Shown: positions 39,300 through 48,314 of the stretch, in pieces | How the letters are laid out: each line of letters begins with the position of its first letter | How positions within the stretch are numbered: position 1 is the stretch's first letter | Assembly: GCA_002746535.1 (NCBI GenBank) | Contig: NVWA01000006.1 | Coordinates: 17,410-81,409 of the forward strand | DNA: 64,000 nucleotides | Direction: 5' to 3' | Origin: Planctomycetota bacterium | Lineage (GTDB): Bacteria; Planctomycetota; GCA-2746535 | Position numbers and translations under genes: made by a program | Notes under the pieces: model-generated | The model's database searches: none | Told to the model about the DNA's origin: nothing | The model's input: only the letters and a program-made list of their open reading frames with translations

Positions 39300-39378
39300 T
39301 TGAATACCCTAATTTATTAATTGGTGTCATAAAAAAGGTGGCGAAGTATAAAATTAATATTAAATAAAACTATTGAAA

Positions 39379-39633
39379 TTAAATTGAATCTTTGAGATTA
39401 TTTCTAAGAGATGCCTTAAGAATTGGCTTTAAAATCTGTTCTAAACCATTCACTTTAATCTCATGCATGAGTCTCAAATTGTTTCCTAATTTACCTGTGG
39501 GGAAACCTTGTTTTTCAAACCAAACTAAATATGGCTCAGGTAAATCAAGTAGATACCTGCCTTTGTATTTTCCAAAAGGCATTTTGTAATGAATGAGTTC
39601 TAGTAATTCTTCATTTTGTTGCTTTTTATCCAT
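39379..39633 (-). CDS. DUF3820 family protein
   Basis: The protein has 84 residues from ATG 39633, which has GGACAG six bases upstream; ATG 39663 gives ten more residues. The core MPFGKYKGRYLLDLPEPYLVWF is the DUF3820 signature, a small domain related to fragments seen in exonucleases and in a Pseudomonas quorum-regulated protein. No catalytic residues can be assigned. It is divergent from the dehydrogenase gene, and the shorter start avoids overlap. Confidence 0.75.
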   Translation of the reverse strand: MDKKQQNEELLELIHYKMPFGKYKGRYLLDLPEPYLVWFEKQGFPTGKLGNNLRLMHEIKVNGLEQILKPILKASLRNNLKDSI

Positions 39634-39713
39634 GAATAGCTGTCCATAAATTGATAAAGTCATTTACTCAATATATTGAATTAACTATAATGTTCAATTT
39701 TTTAAGATTATTT

Positions 39714-40649
39714 ATGAAGCCAAAAATATTAATTTTTCTGAATCATAGTTATTCATTTTGGAAAATAAAACAGGAAGACTTTGAAAGAGTACAAAATACC
39801 TTTTCAGAATTTGAAGTTATTGTTGCTTTTTCAAAAGAAGAAACTGAAAAGCATATTATGGATGCCACTATTTATTATGGCTGGTATTTTCCTGAAAATT
39901 GGGTCGACCAAGTTAAGAATCTAAAATGGATTCATACACCAGCTGCGGGTAAAGATTATATTTATAGTAAAGCGTTAGAAGAGTCGTCGATTGAATTTAC
40001 TAATTCATATGGTTATCATGGATTGTTTATGGCGCAGCATGCTATCGGTATGATATTATATTTTGCTAGGGGCTTTCAATATTGTCATAAAGAATTTTGG
40101 CCCAGAGAAGACGTTGCCAATAAATTTTTTGATTTAATAGGTTCTAAATTGCTAATAGTTGGTTGTGGATCTATTGGTGAAAAAATTGCATCATTAGCGA
40201 GTCATTTTGGAATCGAAGTTTATGGTTATCGAAGGAGTCTTCCCAAGAATTCTGATAGTGAAATCAAGTGGGTCTCTGAAAGTAACCTGAAAGATACATT
40301 TGCTGTTAGTGATATTATTATTGATTTATTGCCTGCCAATGAAAACACATTTAATTACTTTGATCAGGAAAAATTTAGTTGGATGAATAAAAATACTTTA
40401 TTTATGAACCTTGGTCGGGGTAAAACAGTTGATGAAGAGGCATTATTTGAATCCTTAAAAAGTAATAAATTATTAGGATGTGGTTTGGATGTATTGAATG
40501 ATGAAACACAAAAAAGCGAACATCCTCTTTATTCTTTGCCGAATGTTTTAATTACACCACATTCATCTGCTTTTAGTCAGCAATATCTAGGAAAATCAGT
40601 TGATTTATTTATTGAGAAATTACATGAAAAGAAAGTAGCGTTTGTATGA
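39714..40649 (+). CDS. D-isomer-specific 2-hydroxyacid dehydrogenase family protein
   Basis: The protein has 311 residues from ATG 39714 (MKPKILIFLNHS). In-frame starts at 39690 and 39651 are possible but fit the family start poorly. The NAD-binding domain is clear (LLIVGCGSIGEKIASLASHFGIEVYGYRRS). The catalytic Arg lies in NLGRGKTVDEEAL, the Glu segment is LDVLNDE, and the His is in VLITPHSSAFS. It reduces a 2-keto acid or oxidises the D-hydroxyacid. The substrate is unknown. It overlaps hemF by four bases (ATGA). Confidence 0.87.
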   Translation: MKPKILIFLNHSYSFWKIKQEDFERVQNTFSEFEVIVAFSKEETEKHIMDATIYYGWYFPENWVDQVKNLKWIHTPAAGKDYIYSKALEESSIEFTNSYGYHGLFMAQHAIGMILYFARGFQYCHKEFWPREDVANKFFDLIGSKLLIVGCGSIGEKIASLASHFGIEVYGYRRSLPKNSDSEIKWVSESNLKDTFAVSDIIIDLLPANENTFNYFDQEKFSWMNKNTLFMNLGRGKTVDEEALFESLKSNKLLGCGLDVLNDETQKSEHPLYSLPNVLITPHSSAFSQQYLGKSVDLFIEKLHEKKVAFV

Positions 40650-41533
40650 AATTTTCAGATAGATTTTTATTAATGGAATCAACCATTAAAAATTTGCAAA
40701 CAAAAATTTGCAATGGTCTTGAATCTGAAGATACGATAAAATTTATTTCAGACAAGTGGGACCGCCCTGAAGGTGGTGGTGGGATCACTAACGTTATTCA
40801 AAATGGGAGTGTTTTTGAAAAAGGTGGCGTAAATATTTCGAGCGTTCATGGTGTCATGCCTAAAGAAATGGCAGAAAGATTAAAAACCCATGAACAAAAT
40901 TTTGCAGCTTGTGGGTTGTCGTTGGTGATGCACCCTTATTCTCCAAGAATACCTACAATTCATATGAACATTCGCTATTTTGAAATGGAGGATGGAAGCT
41001 TTTGGTACGGAGGTGGTGTCGATTTGACTCCTTATTTTCCACATAAAGAGGATTTTCAACATTTCCATCAAACAATGAAAAAGGCTTGTGATTCAATTGA
41101 TCACGAATTACATTCGAACTATAAAGCGGAATGTGATTCCTACTTTACTATTGAGCACAGAAATGAGATGCGCGGCATTGGTGGAGTTTTTTTTGATTAT
41201 TTAAAAGATGATGGAGATAAAAACTTTACATTGGTAAAAGCAATCGGCGATGCTTTTTTACCCTCATATTTACCAATAGTTCAGAAGCGAAGGGATGAAG
41301 ATTTTATTGCGGATGATAAACAATTTCAATTAATTCGAAGAGGGCGTTATGTCGAATTTAATTTAATTTATGACAGAGGTACCCTTTTTGGTTTAAAAAC
41401 AAATGGGCGTGTAGAATCTATTTTGATGTCGTTGCCGAAGGAAGTTAATTTTATTTATGATTGGAAACCTGAAGAAGGTAGCGTGCATGCTGAGATGTTA
41501 CGGTATTATCAACCTTGCGATTGGGTTGGGTAA
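40646..41533 (+). CDS. hemF: aerobic coproporphyrinogen III oxidase
   Basis: The 295-residue protein has the full HemF length. It converts coproporphyrinogen III to protoporphyrinogen IX using oxygen. Conserved blocks are WDRPEGGGGITNVIQNG, VFEKGGVNISSVHG, PTIHMNIRYFE, FWYGGGVDLTPYFPH and IRRGRYVEFNLIYDRGT. It is translationally coupled to the hydroxyacid dehydrogenase. Its presence says that the organism meets oxygen. Confidence 0.96.
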   Translation: MKFSDRFLLMESTIKNLQTKICNGLESEDTIKFISDKWDRPEGGGGITNVIQNGSVFEKGGVNISSVHGVMPKEMAERLKTHEQNFAACGLSLVMHPYSPRIPTIHMNIRYFEMEDGSFWYGGGVDLTPYFPHKEDFQHFHQTMKKACDSIDHELHSNYKAECDSYFTIEHRNEMRGIGGVFFDYLKDDGDKNFTLVKAIGDAFLPSYLPIVQKRRDEDFIADDKQFQLIRRGRYVEFNLIYDRGTLFGLKTNGRVESILMSLPKEVNFIYDWKPEEGSVHAEMLRYYQPCDWVG

Positions 41534-41537
41534 ATCT

Positions 41538-41786
41538 TTAGAAATGTCTAATGCTGAAAGTTCTTCCGCTTCCTGTTTTTAGGTATTTTTCAAAATTATT
41601 GGCTTTGTCATGATCTTGAAAGGCAATGGCGTTTTTTATTTTCCAAGGTTTGTACTTTTTTGTTGATGTTACTTGGCCTTGGTTGTGTTTGATAAGGCGA
41701 GATTGTAGATCTACTGTTATTCCGGTGTAGAATTTGTCTGGGAATTTTTCGCTTTGCAAGATATAGACGTATTTGAAATTGTTCAT
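41538..41786 (-). CDS. GIY-YIG domain protein (UPF0213-like)
   Basis: The protein has 82 residues. The motif pair is YVYILQS...YTGIT, followed by the conserved Arg in LQSRLIKHNQG and a Glu in NFEKYLKTGSGR. These are the hallmarks of small stand-alone GIY-YIG nuclease-like proteins. They are common in bacteria with no settled function. It is convergent with hemF and only 4 bases away. Confidence 0.9.
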   Translation of the reverse strand: MNNFKYVYILQSEKFPDKFYTGITVDLQSRLIKHNQGQVTSTKKYKPWKIKNAIAFQDHDKANNFEKYLKTGSGRTFSIRHF

Positions 41787-41954
41787 TTGTTTGATTTTTA
41801 AAAATTGAAAATGGTGGAGAATAATTTTATTGGATGAATTTGCTACTAAAATATAATATGATAATGTTAATCTTAGTAATCCAACGAATTGATTCTTCGG
41901 TTCGTGAATAAGAATTTAGCTAAAATAAAGTTTATTTAGAGAGTAGTTAATTAG

Positions 41955-42071
41955 GTGGCTAGCCGAGCCGTAGTCTTTTTGCGCCGGGGTTAGACCCGAC
42001 TTCGCCGGTTAGCTTTGCTCACCGGACTACGTCGCGGCATCCTTCACTTTTGCTTCGCAAAAAGCGAAGGA
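41955..42071. repeat. G+C-rich palindromic element abutting the tmRNA 3' end
   Basis: About 115 bases have much higher G+C than their surroundings and strong secondary structure. The outer arms CGTAGTC and GACTACG enclose two hairpins (GGGT-tag-ACCC and CCGGT-ten bases-ACCGG). Next to them, ATCCTTC-A-CTTTTGC pairs with GCAAAAAGC-GAAGGAT across a TTC loop (about 42039-42072). The last hairpin begins at the tmRNA 3' end and could act as its terminator. The composition is that of a dispersed palindromic repeat, but only one copy is visible here. Confidence 0.55.
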
Positions 42072-42418
42072 TGGAGGTGGTGGGAGTTGAACCCACGTCC
42101 CGTAGTGCTTCACATATAACTTCTACGCGTGTATCCTTTTATTTAATTTTAATGAATTGTCGCCAAAAGGCAGGCTACGCATCATCGAGCTCGATTAAGT
42201 TCTCGTTTCTATTGACTTCGAACAGGAGTCGCCAGAACCAAAGTCTGATTCGGTCATAAATAAGCTCCTCAGACAAAAGCTTATTTACGAGCAACAATTA
42301 AGCTGCTAGTGCTAGATTTTCATCTGCAATTATTTTTTTTCAGTTTTTTTACGAGGCCAACTGAATCCTCGACGCGCCATTACACGATTCACGACCCGGT
42401 CGAATCCGAATCACCCCC
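42072..42418 (-). ncRNA. ssrA: transfer-messenger RNA (tmRNA)
   Basis: Both tRNA-like ends are present. The 5' end GGGGGTGATTCGGATTCGAC pairs its first seven bases with CACCTCC at the 3' end (one G-T pair), and the T-arm GGGTTCAACTCCC precedes it. The reading frame starts GCA-GAT-GAA-AAT near 42324 and gives the tag ADENLALAA followed by TAA. The 3' CCA is not encoded. It rescues stalled ribosomes with SmpB. Length is about 347 bases. Confidence 0.96.
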
Positions 42419-42776
42419 ATGATAGGGTATACCTGTAAAGGTAATTAAATTATAATTTTTTATTTTGAAATCTAACTAACAATATGATGTATTTGCCTAA
42501 AATGGCTTAAGGAGTTTTCTATTTATGAATTAATTCGATTTTATGCTATTTAGAGGACAGAACTTTCTTGAAATAGGAAATATATTAGAGTGTTTATATG
42601 AAACGAATTTTCAGATTGAATCGTGTGAACTTCTGTTGGGTAAAAATAGTTGAAAAAACCTATTTTAGACTTATCAAACATAGTCTGAGATTGATTTGTT
42701 GAGAAGGTGCTAGTGTAATTTCTTGCTGATGGACTTTCTTATTTGTTTAATATGTCCTTAGAATTTGGAGACGATT
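42419..42776. other. intergenic region between tmRNA and the RRM gene
   Basis: This is a divergent spacer. A basic 34-codon ORF (ATG 42598 to TGA 42702, MKRIFRLNRVNF start) has a weak GAG nine bases upstream, but I see no support for it as a gene. TATACC seven bases before the tmRNA start could be its -10 box, but no good -35 accompanies it. Nothing else is recognisable. Confidence 0.4.
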
Positions 42777-43328
42777 ATGGCGAAGGTGTATGTAGGAAAT
42801 TTAAGTTATGATGAAGATGATGAATCTTTAACACGTATGTTTCAAGAGTTTGGTGAAGTTCAATCTGCAGAAATAGTACTTTATCGTAAATCAGGTAAAT
42901 CAAGAGGTTTTGGTTTTATTGAAATGAATCAGGTAGATGCAGGCTTTGCCATTGAAGCTTTAAACGGTAAAGAGGTAAATGGAAGAGTTCTAAAGGTAAA
43001 TGTTTCAGATCCGAGTTCAAATAGTTTTGACATGGAAAATGGTGACTTCACCCGAATTTATGTAGGTAATTTAACTCCTGAATCAGATGTCTATTTTCTA
43101 TCAAATATATTTAAAGATTATGGAAAAATTACTTCAGCAATGACAATAAACGATACTGAATCTGGCGAAACAGAAGGATTTGGATTTATTGAAATGGATT
43201 CAAATGAAGCTGCTATGAAAGCTATAGAAGAATTAGATGGAAAAGAAATAGATGGAATTGTATTAAGAGTTAACTGGGCGAAACCCAAACCTAAGAAAAG
43301 TTTTCGTAAACGCGTTTCATATCAATAA
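42777..43328 (+). CDS. RNA-binding protein with two RRM domains
   Basis: The protein has 183 residues, and ATG 42777 has GGAG six bases upstream. Two complete RRMs are seen in tandem. Domain one has RNP2 VYVGNL near residue 4 and RNP1 KSRGFGFIEM near 43. Domain two has RNP2 IYVGNL near 88 and RNP1 TEGFGFIEM near 128. A basic tail ends KPKKSFRKRVSYQ. Such proteins bind single-stranded RNA. Bacterial RRM proteins usually have one domain and are often linked to cold response. It is followed by a structured spacer and purB. Confidence 0.92.
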   Translation: MAKVYVGNLSYDEDDESLTRMFQEFGEVQSAEIVLYRKSGKSRGFGFIEMNQVDAGFAIEALNGKEVNGRVLKVNVSDPSSNSFDMENGDFTRIYVGNLTPESDVYFLSNIFKDYGKITSAMTINDTESGETEGFGFIEMDSNEAAMKAIEELDGKEIDGIVLRVNWAKPKPKKSFRKRVSYQ

Positions 43329-43361
43329 AAGTACTGTTTGAAAATTGAATATTTGTTATAT

Positions 43362-43426
43362 TTCCGTACCTTTTAAATGCCTTCTAAATAATTAGAATTG
43401 ATTAATTTATGGAAGGCAAAACGGAA
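43362..43426 (+). other. nested inverted repeats in the purB leader
   Basis: The outer arms TTCCGT (43362-43367) and ACGGAA (43421-43426) enclose the inner arms TGCCTTC (43378-43384) and GAAGGCA (43412-43418), with a 27-base loop and an asymmetric internal bulge. No T-run follows, so a simple terminator is unlikely. It may be a structured leader of purB or a protein-binding site. The class is not recognised. Confidence 0.4.
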
Positions 43427-43465
43427 CTTTGTATTTTGGAATTAATTCAATGAGTCCCTTTTTAA

Positions 43466-44839
<1,374 letters not shown>

Positions 44840-44867
44840 ACTAGTTACCAAGATTAAAGGATTTTAA

Positions 44868-46079
44868 ATGGATATTAAAACTGTTATATGTGGCGTTGCG
44901 GCTCTTATCTTTGGAGTCTTATGGTTTAACTCATTCAGTAATATGGCTAAGATGAAAAAGAAATTTAAAAAAGACATTAAAAAAATGGAATCCTATATGG
45001 CCTTGGGCCATAATAAGAGTCAAAAAAGTAAAAAGCAAATAAAAGCTGAAGAAAATAAAAGAAAACTAGAGCACGCAAATAAAGAAAAAAAATTGGCTGA
45101 TGAATTCAGTGAAAAGAGGATTTCATCAGCATTTTGGCAAAAGCAAAATGAGCAAAACAGAGATTTTCATATTAGAAAATTGAATGAATTTAAAGGTATA
45201 CATATTGGTCTTAATAAAAAGTTTTCTAAAATATTTGAGGAATGCTTGGTTGAAAGAAAATTTGCACTAGCCACATTATATTATGAAGCTTGTAAGGAGT
45301 TGTATCCAGATGATCCCGTGAATAAAACGAGACAAGCCCAAATTGAAAGATACAGAATAACAAATCGTCTAAAAATGGCATTCATGAAAATTAATCCAGG
45401 TGAGTTTAAAATGGGTGGTAGACCAAGCGAAAGAGGTAAGGGAAAAGATGAGCTATGGCACAAAGTAAAATTGAGCTATGGTTTTTATATGATGGAAACA
45501 GAAGTTACGCAAGAAATGTATGATGCAGTTTTAAATACTAGAAAAGGCACGATTAGAAAAGTCGATCAAATTAAGGTGAAAACACCCGCAAAACATAAAG
45601 GAGTTGATCGGCCAATTGAAAATATAAGTCATGATGAAGTAAAGACATTCATTACTAGGCTCAATAATTTGGACATTGGTCATTATCGATTACCAACGGA
45701 AGCAGAGTGGGAATATGCTGCTAGAGGAGGTTATCATACAAATGCCTTTGGTGAATTTAAAACACCTGCACCTACAGATTGGTATTCCAAGAATAGTGAT
45801 GGTGCAACACATGATGTTGCTGGGCGTCATCCAAATGCTTATGGATTATATGATATGCTTGGTAATGTTTCTGAGTGGGTAAGTGATTATTATGCACCTT
45901 ATGAAAGAGGTTCTCTTATCGTGAACCCTAGAGGTCCAGAATCTGGAAAGTCTATGGTTTATAGAGGAGGTGCTTTTAATTCCTCTGATCTTAATGCGAG
46001 AGTTGCTAAAAGAAATAATGAAGTCTCCGGCGAAAGAAATGGCTCATTAGGTTTTCGTTTGGTTTTAGATCGAAAATAA
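44868..46079 (+). CDS. membrane-anchored SUMF1/FGE-sulfatase-fold protein
   Basis: The protein has 403 residues, with an AAAGG Shine-Dalgarno. One N-terminal membrane helix (about 5-24) and a lysine/glutamate-rich coiled coil (25-100) precede a formylglycine-generating-enzyme-like domain (about 175-403): PGEFKMGGRPSE, METEVTQEMYDAV, YRLPTEAEWEYAARGG, GLYDMLGNVSEWVSDYY and YRGGAFNS. The C-terminus is GFRLVLDRK, so the cysteine of true formylglycine-generating enzymes is missing. Activity as a sulfatase activator is therefore unlikely; a binding role is more plausible. It overlaps cmoA by one base. Confidence 0.85.
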   Translation: MDIKTVICGVAALIFGVLWFNSFSNMAKMKKKFKKDIKKMESYMALGHNKSQKSKKQIKAEENKRKLEHANKEKKLADEFSEKRISSAFWQKQNEQNRDFHIRKLNEFKGIHIGLNKKFSKIFEECLVERKFALATLYYEACKELYPDDPVNKTRQAQIERYRITNRLKMAFMKINPGEFKMGGRPSERGKGKDELWHKVKLSYGFYMMETEVTQEMYDAVLNTRKGTIRKVDQIKVKTPAKHKGVDRPIENISHDEVKTFITRLNNLDIGHYRLPTEAEWEYAARGGYHTNAFGEFKTPAPTDWYSKNSDGATHDVAGRHPNAYGLYDMLGNVSEWVSDYYAPYERGSLIVNPRGPESGKSMVYRGGAFNSSDLNARVAKRNNEVSGERNGSLGFRLVLDRK

Positions 46080-46792
46080 TGGGAAATGTTGGCGAAAAAT
46101 TAAAAGCTGAAAATGCTAATTGGAATTTTGGTGGTGAGACTTGTCAAGATTTTGATGAACATGTGATTAAATCTGTCCCTTTGTATGAAGAAGGGCATGA
46201 GTTAATTTGCCAGTTGAGTGACTACTTTGTTAAAAACGACTCAGTTGTTTATGACATTGGATGTTCTACAGCGTCATTATTAAATAAACTTGCTGATCAC
46301 AATAAAAATAAAAAAGATGTATGCTGGAGAGGTATTGATCAACAACAGGAGATGGTGGAATTTGCTACTTTGGCTGTCAAAGCAAATAGCAACATTGAAA
46401 TATCCCAATCGAATATTAATGAATGTGTTTTAGAATCTTCGGACATGATAATTTCTTACTATACGATGCAGTTTATTCATCCGAGTGTAAGACAAGATAT
46501 TATCAATATGATTTATGAATCTTTGAATTGGGGCGGTGCCTTTGTTATTTTTGAGAAGGTAAGGGGAAACGACGCAAGATTTCAAGATTTATTGACGGGC
46601 CTTTATACAGAATACAAATTAAAAAATGGATATGGTGCTGAGGAGATATTGAATAAGCAACGTAGTTTGAAAGGAATTCTAGAACCTTTTTCTACTGAAG
46701 GTAATATTGATTTATTTAAACGAGCGGGCTTTCAAGATATAATTAGTATTTCTAAATTTATTTGTTTTGAAGGTTTTCTTTGTATTAAGTAA
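46079..46792 (+). CDS. cmoA: carboxy-S-adenosyl-L-methionine synthase
   Basis: The 237-residue protein aligns throughout with CmoA, which converts SAM and prephenate to carboxy-SAM for tRNA wobble-uridine modification. The markers are FDEHVIKSVPLYEEG, YDIGCSTASLL, IISYYTMQFIHPSVRQDII, LNWGGAFVIFEKV and NGYGAEEILNKQRSLKGILEPFS, in short blocks. CmoB is not in the window. The TAATG junction with the SUMF1-like gene indicates co-transcription. Its stop is 11 bases from the end of the convergent kinase operon. Confidence 0.85.
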   Translation: MGNVGEKLKAENANWNFGGETCQDFDEHVIKSVPLYEEGHELICQLSDYFVKNDSVVYDIGCSTASLLNKLADHNKNKKDVCWRGIDQQQEMVEFATLAVKANSNIEISQSNINECVLESSDMIISYYTMQFIHPSVRQDIINMIYESLNWGGAFVIFEKVRGNDARFQDLLTGLYTEYKLKNGYGAEEILNKQRSLKGILEPFSTEGNIDLFKRAGFQDIISISKFICFEGFLCIK

Positions 46793-46803
46793 TTGTTTTA
46801 CTT

Positions 46804-48300
46804 TTATTTTGCCTTTACTATAACTGTCCCAGCAATCGTTTGCATAAATCGTTGAAAATGTTTTGTATTTGAATTACAAAACATGCCAATCAAAATATCA
46901 AAAGGTAAAAAGATCATTCCAATGGAATCAATCAATGATTTTTCAAAGGATAATTTTTTACCATTAGTCGTTATAGTAATCAAGTCATTTGCTTTTTGAC
47001 CAAGAGTTTGACCTTTGAATAGGTGATGGCAGATGGGTACATAAAATAACATACCAATACCGAAAGTGCCAATTCCAATAAATGATAGAATAATAAAATC
47101 AATCAAGAGGGCAAATCCTCTCGAAAATATTGGTGCCTTTTCAAAATCATCTGGATGGTTCTTTTGTTTGTTTGAATTCTCAAATAAATTCCCCTTTATA
47201 TTATCATTGAAAAAATTATTGGCTTTATTATTATTTTTTTCAAATTGTCTTACTGCCGATTTGATTACTTCTTCATCGATATGCAATTCTTCCCCAATTG
47301 ACATAATCGTTGATTTTCCAATTTGATTTTCTTTCTTTTCTTGCAAGTCTTTGGCAATGCTTAGTATCTCATCGACTTCTATTTCTTCAAATCCCATTGA
47401 GGAAATTTTTTGACTTGTTTGAATTTTAATTTGTGGCTCACTTTTTATAGTAGATTGAATTTGAGATTTACTTTTTAGATCGGATAAAATCTCATCAATA
47501 TTTAAATATCGTTCTTCTGGATTTTTTTTGCACATTTTTAAAATAATATTTGAAAGAAAAGTTGGTACCTGAGGGTTAATTTTTTCTGGGGTAGGCAACT
47601 GTTCCGTTTTAATTTTTTCGATTGTACCCAACGGTGTGTCGGCTTGAAAGGGTAATTCCCCTGTAACTAATTCATAAAAAACGATACCAGTAGAATAAAT
47701 ATCTGAGGCTTTTATCGGTTTCTTACCTACAGCTACTTCTGGCGATAAATAATAGGTTGTTCCCATTATTGTTCCGGCAGTTGTGAAGCTGTCATGAGTA
47801 AGGTCAATAGACTTTGCCAGACCGAAATCTAATATTTTAATTCGTTTATTTTTATCTAACATAATATTAGCCGGTTTAATATCTCTATGTAAGACATCAT
47901 TATCGTGTGCTGCTTTTAGTCCATTTAAAATTTGCTCCATTAATTCAATTGCATAGTCAATACTTATTGAGCCATCTTCAATGACTTCTTGAAGAGTCTT
48001 TCCATCAATGTATTCTAAAACAATGTAATCGAAATCTTCTTCTTGAATAAATGAATGAATAATGACGATGTTTGGATGATTTAATTGAGCTATGATTTTA
48101 GCTTCATTTTGGAATCGTTCGGCTATCTTTATCTGATTCAACAAATCATGTTTTATTGTTTTGATGACGACATTTCTGCCTAGTGATTTTTCTTTTGCTT
48201 TATATATATCACCCATGCCACCTGTCGCGATGACTTTTTCTATAATGTAATCACCTAAATCAGTGCCGGATTCGAAATGAGTTGAATTGGAATTTTTCAT
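46804..48300 (-). CDS. Ser/Thr protein kinase with C-terminal RDD membrane domain
   Basis: The protein has 498 residues from ATG 48300; TTG two codons earlier is possible. The kinase domain (about 15-280) is intact: glycine loop ATGGMGDIY, Lys47, catalytic Asp140 in HRDIKPAN, DFG at 158, and SPE in the activation segment. A helical module (about 305-365) is shared with the upstream kinase. The C-terminal RDD domain (about 390-495) has paired membrane helices, and its RGFALLIDF matches the R-x-A-x-x-x-D pattern. This is the last gene of the psp-type operon, 14 bases after the other kinase gene. Confidence 0.9.
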   Translation of the reverse strand: MKNSNSTHFESGTDLGDYIIEKVIATGGMGDIYKAKEKSLGRNVVIKTIKHDLLNQIKIAERFQNEAKIIAQLNHPNIVIIHSFIQEEDFDYIVLEYIDGKTLQEVIEDGSISIDYAIELMEQILNGLKAAHDNDVLHRDIKPANIMLDKNKRIKILDFGLAKSIDLTHDSFTTAGTIMGTTYYLSPEVAVGKKPIKASDIYSTGIVFYELVTGELPFQADTPLGTIEKIKTEQLPTPEKINPQVPTFLSNIILKMCKKNPEERYLNIDEILSDLKSKSQIQSTIKSEPQIKIQTSQKISSMGFEEIEVDEILSIAKDLQEKKENQIGKSTIMSIGEELHIDEEVIKSAVRQFEKNNNKANNFFNDNIKGNLFENSNKQKNHPDDFEKAPIFSRGFALLIDFIILSFIGIGTFGIGMLFYVPICHHLFKGQTLGQKANDLITITTNGKKLSFEKSLIDSIGMIFLPFDILIGMFCNSNTKHFQRFMQTIAGTVIVKAK

Positions 48301-48314
48301 TATCAATTTATCAC

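Noticed and set aside
42050..42259. 69-codon ORF starting MLRKKRRMEVVGVEPTS
   Set aside because: It lies inside and antisense to the tmRNA; this peptide is a well-known artefact of the tmRNA T-arm and acceptor sequence.
44868..46079. Function as a formylglycine-generating sulfatase activator
   Set aside because: The C-terminal cysteine expected after GFR is Leu, so oxidase activity is unlikely even though the fold is right.
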